DNA from: Pyxidicoccus parkwaysis | GTDB lineage: Bacteria; Myxococcota; Myxococcia; Myxococcales; Myxococcaceae | Direction of reading: 5' to 3' | Length of the DNA: 64,000 nt | Assembly (NCBI RefSeq): GCF_017301735.1 | Contig: NZ_CP071090.1 | Span: 10,220,001 to 10,284,000, forward strand | In this document: positions 50,713 to 58,036 of the stretch, in pieces | How the letters are laid out: the number at the start of each line of letters is the position of its first letter | How positions within the stretch are numbered: the stretch's first letter is position 1 | Made by a program: the position numbers and the translations under genes | The notes under the pieces: model-generated | Database searches by the model: none | What the model was told of the DNA's origin: nothing | Seen by the model: only the letters and a program-made list of their open reading frames with translations

Positions 50713-50815
50713 GTCTCAGGCCCCCACCACGCCGTGTCCACAGCCAGCCATGTCTCCAACTCCCCTCGTGCCGTGTCCCCAGCCAGCCATGTCTCAGGCC
50801 CCCACCGCTCGCCGT
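50710..50815 (-). repeat. 39-bp tandem repeats duplicating the oxidoreductase/sigma junction
   Basis: Units begin at 50710, 50749 and 50788 (period 39 bp). In the minus-strand sense units carry GACATGG followed by GGC-GGGGACACGGC-like sequence, the initiation region of the sigma-factor gene. Because 39 is a multiple of three the copies stay in frame. Confidence 0.75.
50716..50790 (-). CDS. Possible 24-residue leader peptide between oxidoreductase and sigma gene
   Basis: An ATG at 50790 (3 nt after the oxidoreductase stop) opens a Gly/His-rich 24-residue frame beginning MAGWGHG and ending GVVGA, which stops 3 nt before the sigma-factor ATG at 50712. Both junctions have the identical form TGA-GAC-ATG. 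It arose from the 39-bp repeats. Whether it is translated is unknown; no separate ribosome site is evident beyond the gene end. Confidence 0.3.
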   Translation of the reverse strand: MAGWGHGTRGVGDMAGCGHGVVGA

Positions 50816-52086
50816 GGCGCGGCCTGCCGCTGCATGAGGGTCCGTGCCACGGACTCGGCGCTGGCGAAGGCCGCATCCGCGAGCATGCCTTCGGGGCCCA
50901 CCCAGTCTCCCACTCGGAAGAGGCCGCTCACGTGTGGCACCCGGGCCGTGGGACGTGACGCCAGGCCTCCGGCCTTCGCGCTCGGCAGCAGGTGGGTCAC
51001 CGTCAGCGAGGGACGGAAGCGCTTCGCCACCACGTGCTCACGCCAGCCGGGCTGGAGGACATCCATCACGCCCTCGAGGTCGGCCTCGCGCGGGTCGGCA
51101 TCCGCGCCGGTCAGGTACTTCATCACGTGCACCATCGCGCCTCCCTCCGGCGCCAGCCGCGCCGACGCCGAGTGCACCGACGCGTACCATGGACCGTCCA
51201 CCCCGAGCGCGAACAGTGCCTCCGGGCGTGGCAGGGAGGACATGCCCAGCTCCAGCGTCGCGGCCTTCACCGGCACGGCGTCCGCGGCGTCCCTGGCCAG
51301 CACCGCGTCCCCGGGGACCAGGGATGCGACATCACCGGGGCTTCCGGCGAGGACCACCGCGTCCACCTCGCGCACCGTGCCGTCCGCGAGCTCGAGGCCG
51401 TGGACCTGGGCCGACTGGAGGACCACGGACTCCACTCGCGCGGACAGTTCCAGCTTCGCGCCTGCTTCCCTGGCGCGAGCCTCCAGCGCGTCCACCAGCG
51501 AGCTCCAGCCGCCGTCGAGGTACAGCACGTTCGCCGCGAGGGCCATCTGGAGTTGCGACACCGCGACCTCCGCGCTCAGCGAGTCGAGGTCCGCGCAGTA
51601 CGTCGACACCCGCGTCAGCGCGCCCACGAGCGCACGGGCGTCCTCGCGGGACAGGCGCGTGGCCAGCCACTCGCGCATCGAGACGCGCGAGAGGGGCTCC
51701 GTGTCGATGCGGGGCAGGCCCGCGAGCAGCCGCGCCAGTTCCAGCTTCCCGGCCAGCGTGAGCACGTCCGTGGTCATGAGTGACACGGCCCCTCGCGGCA
51801 GCGTGTGCAGCCGGCCGGCGCGCAGCGCGTAGGAACCCTCGCCCGGAATGCCGCCCTTCGGCTTCACGCCCAGGCTCCCCAGCACCCGCATTGCCGCCCC
51901 GCCCCGGTACAGCGCGTGGGGGCCCAGGTTGAAGCGGAACCCCTCCACGTCCGAGGTCTGCGCCCGGCCGCCGAGGTGTTTCGAGCGCTCGTACAGCGAC
52001 ACCTCGCAGCCGCCGCGTGCCAGCAGTGCCGCCGCCGTGAGTCCGCCCAGCCCTCCGCCCACCACCGCCACCCGGGTTGTCCGCAT
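50794..52086 (-). CDS. FAD-dependent oxidoreductase (phytoene desaturase-like)
   Basis: 430 residues. N-terminal FAD site VAVVGGGLGGLTAAALLARGGCEVSLYERSKHLGGRAQT (GxGxxG plus GGR), then RFNLGPHALYRGG, LDGGWSSLVDALEARAREAGAKL, and the C-terminal FAD loop LFRVGDWVGPEGMLADAAFASAESVA. This is the amine-oxidase/carotenoid desaturase superfamily (NAD(P)-binding_8). Substrate not identifiable. It is upstream of and probably co-transcribed with the ECF41-like sigma factor, the kind of enzyme those sigmas usually control. Confidence 0.88.
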   Translation of the reverse strand: MRTTRVAVVGGGLGGLTAAALLARGGCEVSLYERSKHLGGRAQTSDVEGFRFNLGPHALYRGGAAMRVLGSLGVKPKGGIPGEGSYALRAGRLHTLPRGAVSLMTTDVLTLAGKLELARLLAGLPRIDTEPLSRVSMREWLATRLSREDARALVGALTRVSTYCADLDSLSAEVAVSQLQMALAANVLYLDGGWSSLVDALEARAREAGAKLELSARVESVVLQSAQVHGLELADGTVREVDAVVLAGSPGDVASLVPGDAVLARDAADAVPVKAATLELGMSSLPRPEALFALGVDGPWYASVHSASARLAPEGGAMVHVMKYLTGADADPREADLEGVMDVLQPGWREHVVAKRFRPSLTVTHLLPSAKAGGLASRPTARVPHVSGLFRVGDWVGPEGMLADAAFASAESVARTLMQRQAAPRRAVGA

Positions 52087-52580
52087 GTCCGTCCTCCGTC
52101 TGTGCGCCCGGAAAATCCCGGGCATCCGACGGCTCCACGACGGAGGCGCGCGAAAGGTTACAGCGGCCTGGAAAAGGCCACCGTGAGCGGGGGCGGGGCC
52201 CGGGCGGCCGGCCGGTGGAAGGAACGTTCATTCCGGGCCCGGTTCGCCGCCGACCATGGTGGAAGGAACGTTCATTCCGGGCCCGGTTCGCCGCCGACCA
52301 CGGTGGAAGGAACGTTCGTTCCACAGGTGTTTCGGGCGCCACGGTCGCGCTCGCACACAGAAGCGGGGCACGCGTGTCACATCGAAACACTCCTGCGAGA
52401 ACGTTCCACCGACAGCGCGGGTCAATCACGCCTCACGCGAGGAACCCCGTCTGACATTGAATTTGCGAATTCCTGACAACCCGGAGAGTTGATTTGCGCC
52501 AGGCAATGTCAGAGGTAGGCGTATGATGCTGCTTACGCCGGCGGAATCTCCCGCCGGTCACGACATCAGAGACCTCACCC
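52087..52580. other. 494-bp divergent intergenic region holding the repeat array
   Basis: Lies between the oxidoreductase (minus) and the hydrolase lipoprotein (plus). It contains the 44-bp repeats and four GAACGTTC palindromes (separate entry) and, nearer the hydrolase, a less GC-rich stretch (CTGACATTGAATTTGCGAATTCCTGAC, about 52451-52477, given here as a position and not a motif) likely to hold its promoter. No gene supported. Confidence 0.45.
52214..52406. repeat. 44-bp tandem repeats with GAACGTTC palindromes
   Basis: Units start at 52214, 52258 and 52302 (the last partial); the first two are identical except near their last base. Each carries the perfect 8-bp palindrome GAACGTTC (52222-52229, 52266-52273, 52310-52317). 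A fourth isolated GAACGTTC lies at 52399-52406, 89 bp on, about two more periods. The spacing and divergent position suggest a multi-site operator. Confidence 0.7.
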
Positions 52581-53516
52581 ATGAGACAGCTCCTCGCCGC
52601 CCTGCTCGCACTTCCCCTCTTCGCCTGTGGCCCCGCGCCGGAGTCCGACTCCGCCGAGACGGCCGCCCAGGCGCAGGAGGTCCAGTCCCAGGAGACGCAG
52701 GAACTGTCCGCCGCCCGCAGGGAGCGCTCCGTCCAGCTGAGCACCGGTGTCACGCTGCGTTACGTGGAGCAGGGCTCCAGGAACGGCCCCGTGGTCGTGT
52801 TCCTCCACGGCTACACGGACTCGCACCACACCTGGGATTTGGACCTGCCCATCTTCCCGCGCAACTTTCATGTCTACGCGCTGGACCAGCGCGGTCATGG
52901 TGACTCGACCCGCCCGGCCTGTTGTTACACGCAGCAGGACTTCGCCGCGGACGTAGCCGCGTTCCTGGATGCCATGGGCGAGAGCAAGGCCGTCCTCGTC
53001 GGCCACTCCATGGGCAGCTTCATCGCGCAGCAGGTGGCGCTGGACTACCCGGACCGCGTGAAGGCCCTGGTGCTGGTCGGCTCGGCGCCCACGGTCGCGG
53101 GCAACGAGGTGGCGCTGGGTCTGAAGGAAATCGTCGACCAGCAGGTGGACACGGTGGACCCGGACTTCGTCCGCGAGTTCCAGACGAGCACCTTCACCCG
53201 TCACGTGCCGCAGCGGTACATCGACACGCTGGTGTCGGAGAGCCTGAAGGTCCCCGCCCGCGTGTGGCAGGCCGCGCTGAATGGGCTCATCGCGGAGGAC
53301 CACTCGGCGCGCCTGGGTGAGATTGACGTGCCCGTGCTCGTGGTGGGCGGCGACCAGGACGGCTTCTTCCCCGTCGAGCAGCAGCAGGCGCTGGTGGATG
53401 CGCTCCCCAACGCCACCTACGTCCTCTACCCGGACACCGGCCACGCGCCGCACGCGGAAGTGCCGCACGCGTTCGTGCGCGAGGTGCAGCGCTTCCTCAA
53501 GTCGGTGACGAAGTAA
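52581..53516 (+). CDS. Alpha/beta-hydrolase lipoprotein
   Basis: 311 residues. Lipoprotein signal MRQLLAALLALPLFAC, then an Asp/Glu/Gln-rich linker. Hydrolase motifs: VVVFLHGYTDSHHTWDLDLP, VYALDQRGHGDSTRP, nucleophile in VLVGHSMGSFIAQQVAL, acid in VVGGDQDGFFPV and His in YPDTGHAPHAEVPH. Haloalkane dehalogenase/epoxide hydrolase-like superfamily, exact substrate unknown. Own transcription unit behind the 44-bp repeat array; convergent with the EamA gene. Confidence 0.9.
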   Translation: MRQLLAALLALPLFACGPAPESDSAETAAQAQEVQSQETQELSAARRERSVQLSTGVTLRYVEQGSRNGPVVVFLHGYTDSHHTWDLDLPIFPRNFHVYALDQRGHGDSTRPACCYTQQDFAADVAAFLDAMGESKAVLVGHSMGSFIAQQVALDYPDRVKALVLVGSAPTVAGNEVALGLKEIVDQQVDTVDPDFVREFQTSTFTRHVPQRYIDTLVSESLKVPARVWQAALNGLIAEDHSARLGEIDVPVLVVGGDQDGFFPVEQQQALVDALPNATYVLYPDTGHAPHAEVPHAFVREVQRFLKSVTK

Positions 53517-53529
53517 CGCGGAGGACTCG

Positions 53530-53557
53530 CGGGCCCGGGGCACGTGCTCCGGGCCCG
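53530..53557. terminator. Strong bidirectional hairpin
   Basis: CGGGCCCGG (53530-53538) pairs perfectly with CCGGGCCCG (53549-53557) across a 10-nt loop containing GCACGTGC, in the 54-bp gap between convergent genes. Confidence 0.6.
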
Positions 53558-53570
53558 TATGCCCGGGCAG

Positions 53571-54479
53571 CTACGCAGGTCCGGTCGACTGCGTGCCTCC
53601 AGGCGGCCCCCTGGACGGGTCCGGCGCATCGGCGCGCGCGAGCATCACCGCGGCGGTGAGGATGAGCAGTCCGCCCACCACCTGCCGGGCGCTGAGTCTC
53701 TCGTCGAGGAACAGCGCGCCCAGCACCACCGCCGTCAGCGGCTCCATGGTGGAGACGAGGGACGTATTCACAGGGCCGATGCGCGCCATGCCCACGAAGA
53801 AGAGGAGCACCGCGGCCACGGTGGACACGAGGGCCAGCGCCACCACGGCGGCCCAGCCCGTGGCGGTGGTGGGAAAGGCCGGGCCCTGGATGAGCACCAC
53901 GAACCCCAGCGTGGCCCCCGCGGAGCCGAGAATCACGGTGCTGGAGACCAGGGGGCCCGCGTGGCCCGCCACGCGCGCGCTGATGACGACGTAGCCCGCG
54001 TACAGGAGCGCCGACAACAGGCCCAGCATCACGCCCAGCGGCTTCGCGCCGCCGGACTCCAGGTCCGCCGTCAGCGCGGTGCCGCCCAGCGCCAGCACCA
54101 CGGCGAGCCACTTCACGCGCCCCAGGTGCTCGCCGAAGACGACGCGCTGGAGCAGCGCCACCAGCGCGGGGAACGAATAGAGCAGCAGCGCCACCAGGCC
54201 CGCGGGCGCGTGCCGGAGGGCGGCGAAGTAGGCGCCGGCCTCGCTCACGTAGCCCACCGCGCCCAGCAGCATCAGGGCCAGCACCACCTTGAAGCCGGGG
54301 AGGCGCTGGCGGCGCACCACCATGACAGCGGCCAGCACCGTGCCGGCGATGGAGAAGCGCAGGAAGAGCAGCGATGCCACGTCCGCGCCCGACGCGTACG
54401 CGAGGCGCCCGAAGAGGCCGAGCGCGCCGAAGCACGCCCCGGACAGGGCCACGATGAGGAAGCCAGCGGTGCGGTTCAT
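53571..54479 (-). CDS. EamA/DMT-family transporter
   Basis: 302 residues from ATG 54479 (MNRTAGFLIVALSGACFGALGLFGRLA); ATG 54506 is an alternative. Ten hydrophobic segments in two EamA halves, with the typical ends VVFGEHLGRVKWLAVVLALGGTAL (half 1) and VSTMEPLTAVVLGALFLDERLSARQVVGGLLILTAAVML (half 2, EP-hinge motif). Drug/metabolite-type inner-membrane exporter, substrate unknown. Confidence 0.9.
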   Translation of the reverse strand: MNRTAGFLIVALSGACFGALGLFGRLAYASGADVASLLFLRFSIAGTVLAAVMVVRRQRLPGFKVVLALMLLGAVGYVSEAGAYFAALRHAPAGLVALLLYSFPALVALLQRVVFGEHLGRVKWLAVVLALGGTALTADLESGGAKPLGVMLGLLSALLYAGYVVISARVAGHAGPLVSSTVILGSAGATLGFVVLIQGPAFPTTATGWAAVVALALVSTVAAVLLFFVGMARIGPVNTSLVSTMEPLTAVVLGALFLDERLSARQVVGGLLILTAAVMLARADAPDPSRGPPGGTQSTGPA

Positions 54480-54545
54480 GACGGGAGCGGGCGCACCCTG
54501 CTTCAAGCGAGCGCCCGTGTCACGCGACTCCGCGTGCCGCCGGGC

Positions 54546-54827
54546 CTACCAGAAGTTCACCGACTTGAGGTCGAAGACGTCTGTGTAGCCACCAGCACGC
54601 AGCAACTGTACCGCCTGGGCGCTGCGGCCTCCGGCGGCGCAGTACACGACCACTCGCGTGCCGGGCGGGCCGACTTCCGAGAGGCGCCGGGGCAGCTCCT
54701 GCACGGGGATGTTGCGCGCGGGCTCGGGGTGTCCCTGCTGGAATTCCTGCGGGGTGCGCACATCCAGCAGCACCGCGCCTTCCGCGACGAGCTGCCGGGC
54801 CTTCTGGGAGAGTTCCTGGGGCGTCAT
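54546..54827 (-). CDS. Rhodanese-like domain protein
   Basis: 93 residues, a single rhodanese domain: LVAEGAVLLDVRTPQEFQQGHPEPARNIPV, catalytic Cys in VVVYCAAGGRSAQAVQLLRAGGYTDVFDLKS. The active loop CAAGGRS is normal for sulfurtransferases of the GlpE/PspE type. Cytoplasmic. It lies 66 bp from the EamA gene on the same strand and is divergent from the GreA-like gene. Confidence 0.92.
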   Translation of the reverse strand: MTPQELSQKARQLVAEGAVLLDVRTPQEFQQGHPEPARNIPVQELPRRLSEVGPPGTRVVVYCAAGGRSAQAVQLLRAGGYTDVFDLKSVNFW

Positions 54828-54915
54828 GGCTTCACATTCTACGGCCGTCCGCGCCCGACAGCGTCGGCCGAAAACTGGAGGTGTCCGCGGCCGACGCTAC
54901 AGTCATGTATCGACC

Positions 54916-55431
54916 ATGCGACTCGACAAGCATGCACTCCTGACCCAGCTCGCCGAGCGGCTCCAGCAGTCCGACCGCCTCGCCCACCGGGCCGAGGCCG
55001 AGGCCCGCGAGGCGGCCCGCAGCCTGGCCACGGAGTCCGAGAAGCGGGAGGACGGGCGCGCGGCGATTGAGTTCGGCAGCCTCGCCACCGGCCAGGCCAA
55101 TCGCGCGCGCCGGGTGCAGGAGGAGCTGAAGGCGCTCTCCACCTTCGGCCAGGCCGAGCTGCCGCGCTTCCCGCGCCAGGGGCCCGTGGGCCTGGGCGCC
55201 ATCGTCGACATGAGCACCGAGGACGAGGACGGCTTCGCCGAGCGCACCTTCTTCGTGCTCCCCGTGGGCGCGGGCACCGAGTTGACGGGCCCCGGCGGCG
55301 ACGGCTTCCTCTCCGTCATCACCCCCGCGTCGCCCGTGGGCCGCGCGCTCATGGGCCGCAAGGCCGGTGACGTGGTGGAGGTGACGCTGGCGGGCGAGGT
55401 ACGGGAATGGACGGTGCTCGAAGTCGCGTGA
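54916..55431 (+). CDS. GreA/GreB-like transcription factor with short coiled coil
   Basis: 171 residues. The N-terminal helical part (about 1-80) is a coiled coil rich in Glu, Arg and Ala (LAERLQQSDRLAHRAEAEAREAARSLATESEKRED), followed by the GreA C-terminal FKBP-like domain (VGLGAIVDM ... TFFVLPVGAGTEL ... SVITPASPVGRALMGRKAGDVVEVTLAG). The acidic tip normally needed for transcript cleavage is not obvious in the coiled coil. It is likely an RNA-polymerase secondary-channel factor of the Gre/Gfh/Rnk group rather than standard GreA. Confidence 0.85.
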   Translation: MRLDKHALLTQLAERLQQSDRLAHRAEAEAREAARSLATESEKREDGRAAIEFGSLATGQANRARRVQEELKALSTFGQAELPRFPRQGPVGLGAIVDMSTEDEDGFAERTFFVLPVGAGTELTGPGGDGFLSVITPASPVGRALMGRKAGDVVEVTLAGEVREWTVLEVA

Positions 55432-55532
55432 GTCCCGGGTGTGCCTCGCCGGGCGCGCCGGATGTCCTGCCCCGGACGTAAGCCCCCGGGGCAGTAGAAC
55501 CGCCTGCTTCCCTCGCGCGTGAATCCGGGAAG

Positions 55533-58013
55533 ATGTTTTCCTCCCTCTCTCCGCAATCCGAGGCGACAGCCCCGCGCCTGCCATTGACGTGGCCCGCCGC
55601 CCTGGTGGGCCTGCTGTTCGGCGTGCTGATGTCGTACGTGCCGTACGAGTTCCGGGTGGCATCCTTCCGGCCGCTGTACCCGTACGTGCGCGTGCTCGGG
55701 CTCACCTACCTGTCCGGAAGCATCTCCCTCATGGGTGCGCTGCTGTACCCGAACGCGCCGCGCTGGTTCGACCGGAGCGCGCGCTTCACGCTGGGCGCGG
55801 CGATGGCGCTGTACTGGTGGGTGCTGAATGTCCTGCCGGGCAGCTTCACCGGCATCGTCCTCTACCCGCTCCTCTTCGGCGGCATGGTGCTGGAGGCGTG
55901 GCCCGCCATGCGCCGACGGCCCGTGCTGCGCGCCTTCGTGTCCCTCACCGGCACGGCCTTCGGCGTGGCCATGCTCGCCACGCCCGAGCGCTTCCCGCTG
56001 TCCGTGTACGCGCACCTCGCGCCGCTGCGGCCGCTGGTGGGCGCGCTCTTCACGCTCGCGGGGCTGGGGCTGCTGCTTCCCTCGGGGCGGGTGCACGCGC
56101 GGCTGCCCAACCTCCTCATGGGCGTGCTGGCCGTGCCCTTCGCGCTGCTCGCGTATGCGCTGGGCCGGGGCGCGTCGTGGCTCGGGGCCAGCGTGTACGC
56201 GGTGCTCACGCTGGCGTGCGTGGCGCAGGCGCTGGAGTGGCGGCCTCGCGCTCCGCGCACCGTGGGGTGGAAGCTGCTGCGCGGGCTGGCCTTCGCGGGG
56301 CTGGTGCCGCTGCTGGCGCTGGGGGGGCTCGCGGCGTTCCTCGCGCAGCGCGCGATTGAGCAGCAGGTGCGCGACGACACGCAGCGCGCGGCGGCGGGCG
56401 AGGCGGACTTCCTGCACCGCTACCTCGAGGACTCGCGTGAGTCGCTGGACTTGATGCTGGAGTCGCCCGGCTTCCGCGCCGCCTTCGTCACCGGCGAGCG
56501 CGCCGCGCTGGAGCCGTACCTGCACAACCTCGCCGCGCAGGCGCGCTCCTTCGACGCGGCGCTCGCGGTGGATGCGTCCGGCCACGTGCTGGCGACGTCA
56601 CCGGGCGTGGAGGGCTGGCACCTGCCCGCCAGCGCCTTCCTCTCCGATGCGCTCGCGCACGGCGGCACCGAGGTGTCGCAGGCCTTCATCCGGCCTCCGA
56701 ACCGGCCGCTGGTGGCGGTGACGCGCCCCTTCGAGCACGACGGCGAATTGCGCGGCATGCTGGTGGGCCTGCTGTCGCTGGAGCGGCTGAGTGATGCCAC
56801 CACGCCCGCGTCCCGGCGCTTCCGGGTGCAGGTGCTGGACAGGCGCGGGCTCAAGGTGCTGCGCGACACGGCGCCCGGCGCGCCGCTGCTGGGCGAGGCG
56901 CACCTGCCGGACACGATTCACGAGGAGCTGCTGCGCCCCGGCAGCGGCGTCATGGAGGCATTCGACGTGGCGGACCGCCGCATCCTCGCCGCCGAGGCTC
57001 CGGTGGAGGACACCGAGTGGAGCGTGCTCGTCACGCAGGAGCTGGTGGTGGCCTACGCGGCGATTACGCGCATGAGCGCCGCGGTGGTGGGACTGGTGCT
57101 GCTGGGAGTGCTGCTGGCGCTGGGCCTGTCGCAGCTGGTGGCTCGCGATGTCATCCGCCGCCTCGATGACCTGCGCGAGGCCACGGCCGCGCTGGCCGCG
57201 GGCGATTTGGAGCGGCGCGTGGAGGAGGAGGAGGACGACGAGTTGGGCGAGCTGGCGCGCAGCTTCAACGAGATGGCCTCCCGCACCGGCGCCGCACAGG
57301 CGGAGTTGAAGGAAGCGGTGCGCGCGCGCGAGGAGTTCATCAGCGTGGCCAGCCATGAGCTGCGCACGCCGCTCACGCCGCTCAAGGGCTTCGCCGCGCT
57401 CACGCTCCAGTGGCTGGAGAAGAATGACGAGTTCCCGGAGCGCGAGCGGCTGCTCAAGGCGCTGCGCTCCATGGCGCGGCAGACGGAGCGGCTGGCGCGG
57501 CTGGTGGATGATTTGCTCGACACCGCGCGCATCCAGGGCGGCCGCTTCGAGCTGGAGCGGCAGCGCGTGGACCTGGTGCCGCTGCTGCACGAGGTGCTGG
57601 AGCGCTTCGAGGTGCGCGCGGAGAATGGCCTGTCCTTCGAGCTGCACACGCCCGGCCACACCGTGGAGGGCGACTGGGACGCGCCCCGGCTGGACCAGGT
57701 GCTCACCAACCTGGTGAGCAATGCGGTGCGCTACTCGCCACAGGGCGGCACGGTGCGCATGTCGCTGGAGGAGGAGGCGCAGAACATCCTGGTGCACGTG
57801 AAGGACGAGGGCATCGGCATTCCTCCGGAGAGCCTGCCCGGACTGTTCCGGCCGTTCGCTCGCGCGTCCAATGCGCAGGCGCGCCACTTCGGCGGGCTGG
57901 GGCTGGGGCTCTTCATCTGCCGCGAAATCGTGGAGCGGCACGGCGGCACCATCTGGGCGGAGAGCGCGGGCACCCAGCGCGGCAGCAGCTTCTACGTGCG
58001 GCTGCCTCGCTGA
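55533..58013 (+). CDS. Membrane-bound sensor histidine kinase
   Basis: 826 residues. Seven or eight hydrophobic segments in the first 280 residues (ALVGLLFGVLMSYVPY, LGLTYLSGSISLMGALLY, LGAAMALYWWVLNVL and others) form a 7TM-like input module, then an extracytoplasmic Cache-like domain (about 290-520), a last membrane segment (AAVVGLVLLGVLLALGLSQLV), HAMP (LDDLREATAALAAGDLERRVEEEEDDELGELARSFNEM), HisKA with His608 (SVASHELRTPLTPLKGF) and ATPase domain (NLVSNAVRYSPQGG, GGLGLGLFICREIV). No response regulator is encoded nearby. Confidence 0.9.
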   Translation: MFSSLSPQSEATAPRLPLTWPAALVGLLFGVLMSYVPYEFRVASFRPLYPYVRVLGLTYLSGSISLMGALLYPNAPRWFDRSARFTLGAAMALYWWVLNVLPGSFTGIVLYPLLFGGMVLEAWPAMRRRPVLRAFVSLTGTAFGVAMLATPERFPLSVYAHLAPLRPLVGALFTLAGLGLLLPSGRVHARLPNLLMGVLAVPFALLAYALGRGASWLGASVYAVLTLACVAQALEWRPRAPRTVGWKLLRGLAFAGLVPLLALGGLAAFLAQRAIEQQVRDDTQRAAAGEADFLHRYLEDSRESLDLMLESPGFRAAFVTGERAALEPYLHNLAAQARSFDAALAVDASGHVLATSPGVEGWHLPASAFLSDALAHGGTEVSQAFIRPPNRPLVAVTRPFEHDGELRGMLVGLLSLERLSDATTPASRRFRVQVLDRRGLKVLRDTAPGAPLLGEAHLPDTIHEELLRPGSGVMEAFDVADRRILAAEAPVEDTEWSVLVTQELVVAYAAITRMSAAVVGLVLLGVLLALGLSQLVARDVIRRLDDLREATAALAAGDLERRVEEEEDDELGELARSFNEMASRTGAAQAELKEAVRAREEFISVASHELRTPLTPLKGFAALTLQWLEKNDEFPERERLLKALRSMARQTERLARLVDDLLDTARIQGGRFELERQRVDLVPLLHEVLERFEVRAENGLSFELHTPGHTVEGDWDAPRLDQVLTNLVSNAVRYSPQGGTVRMSLEEEAQNILVHVKDEGIGIPPESLPGLFRPFARASNAQARHFGGLGLGLFICREIVERHGGTIWAESAGTQRGSSFYVRLPR

Positions 58014-58036
58014 CTCCGCGCACGCGGCGTGAGGCG

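Noticed and set aside
52214-52345. CRISPR-like array at the 44-bp repeats
   Set aside because: The whole unit is repeated with no variable spacers and only 2.4 copies.
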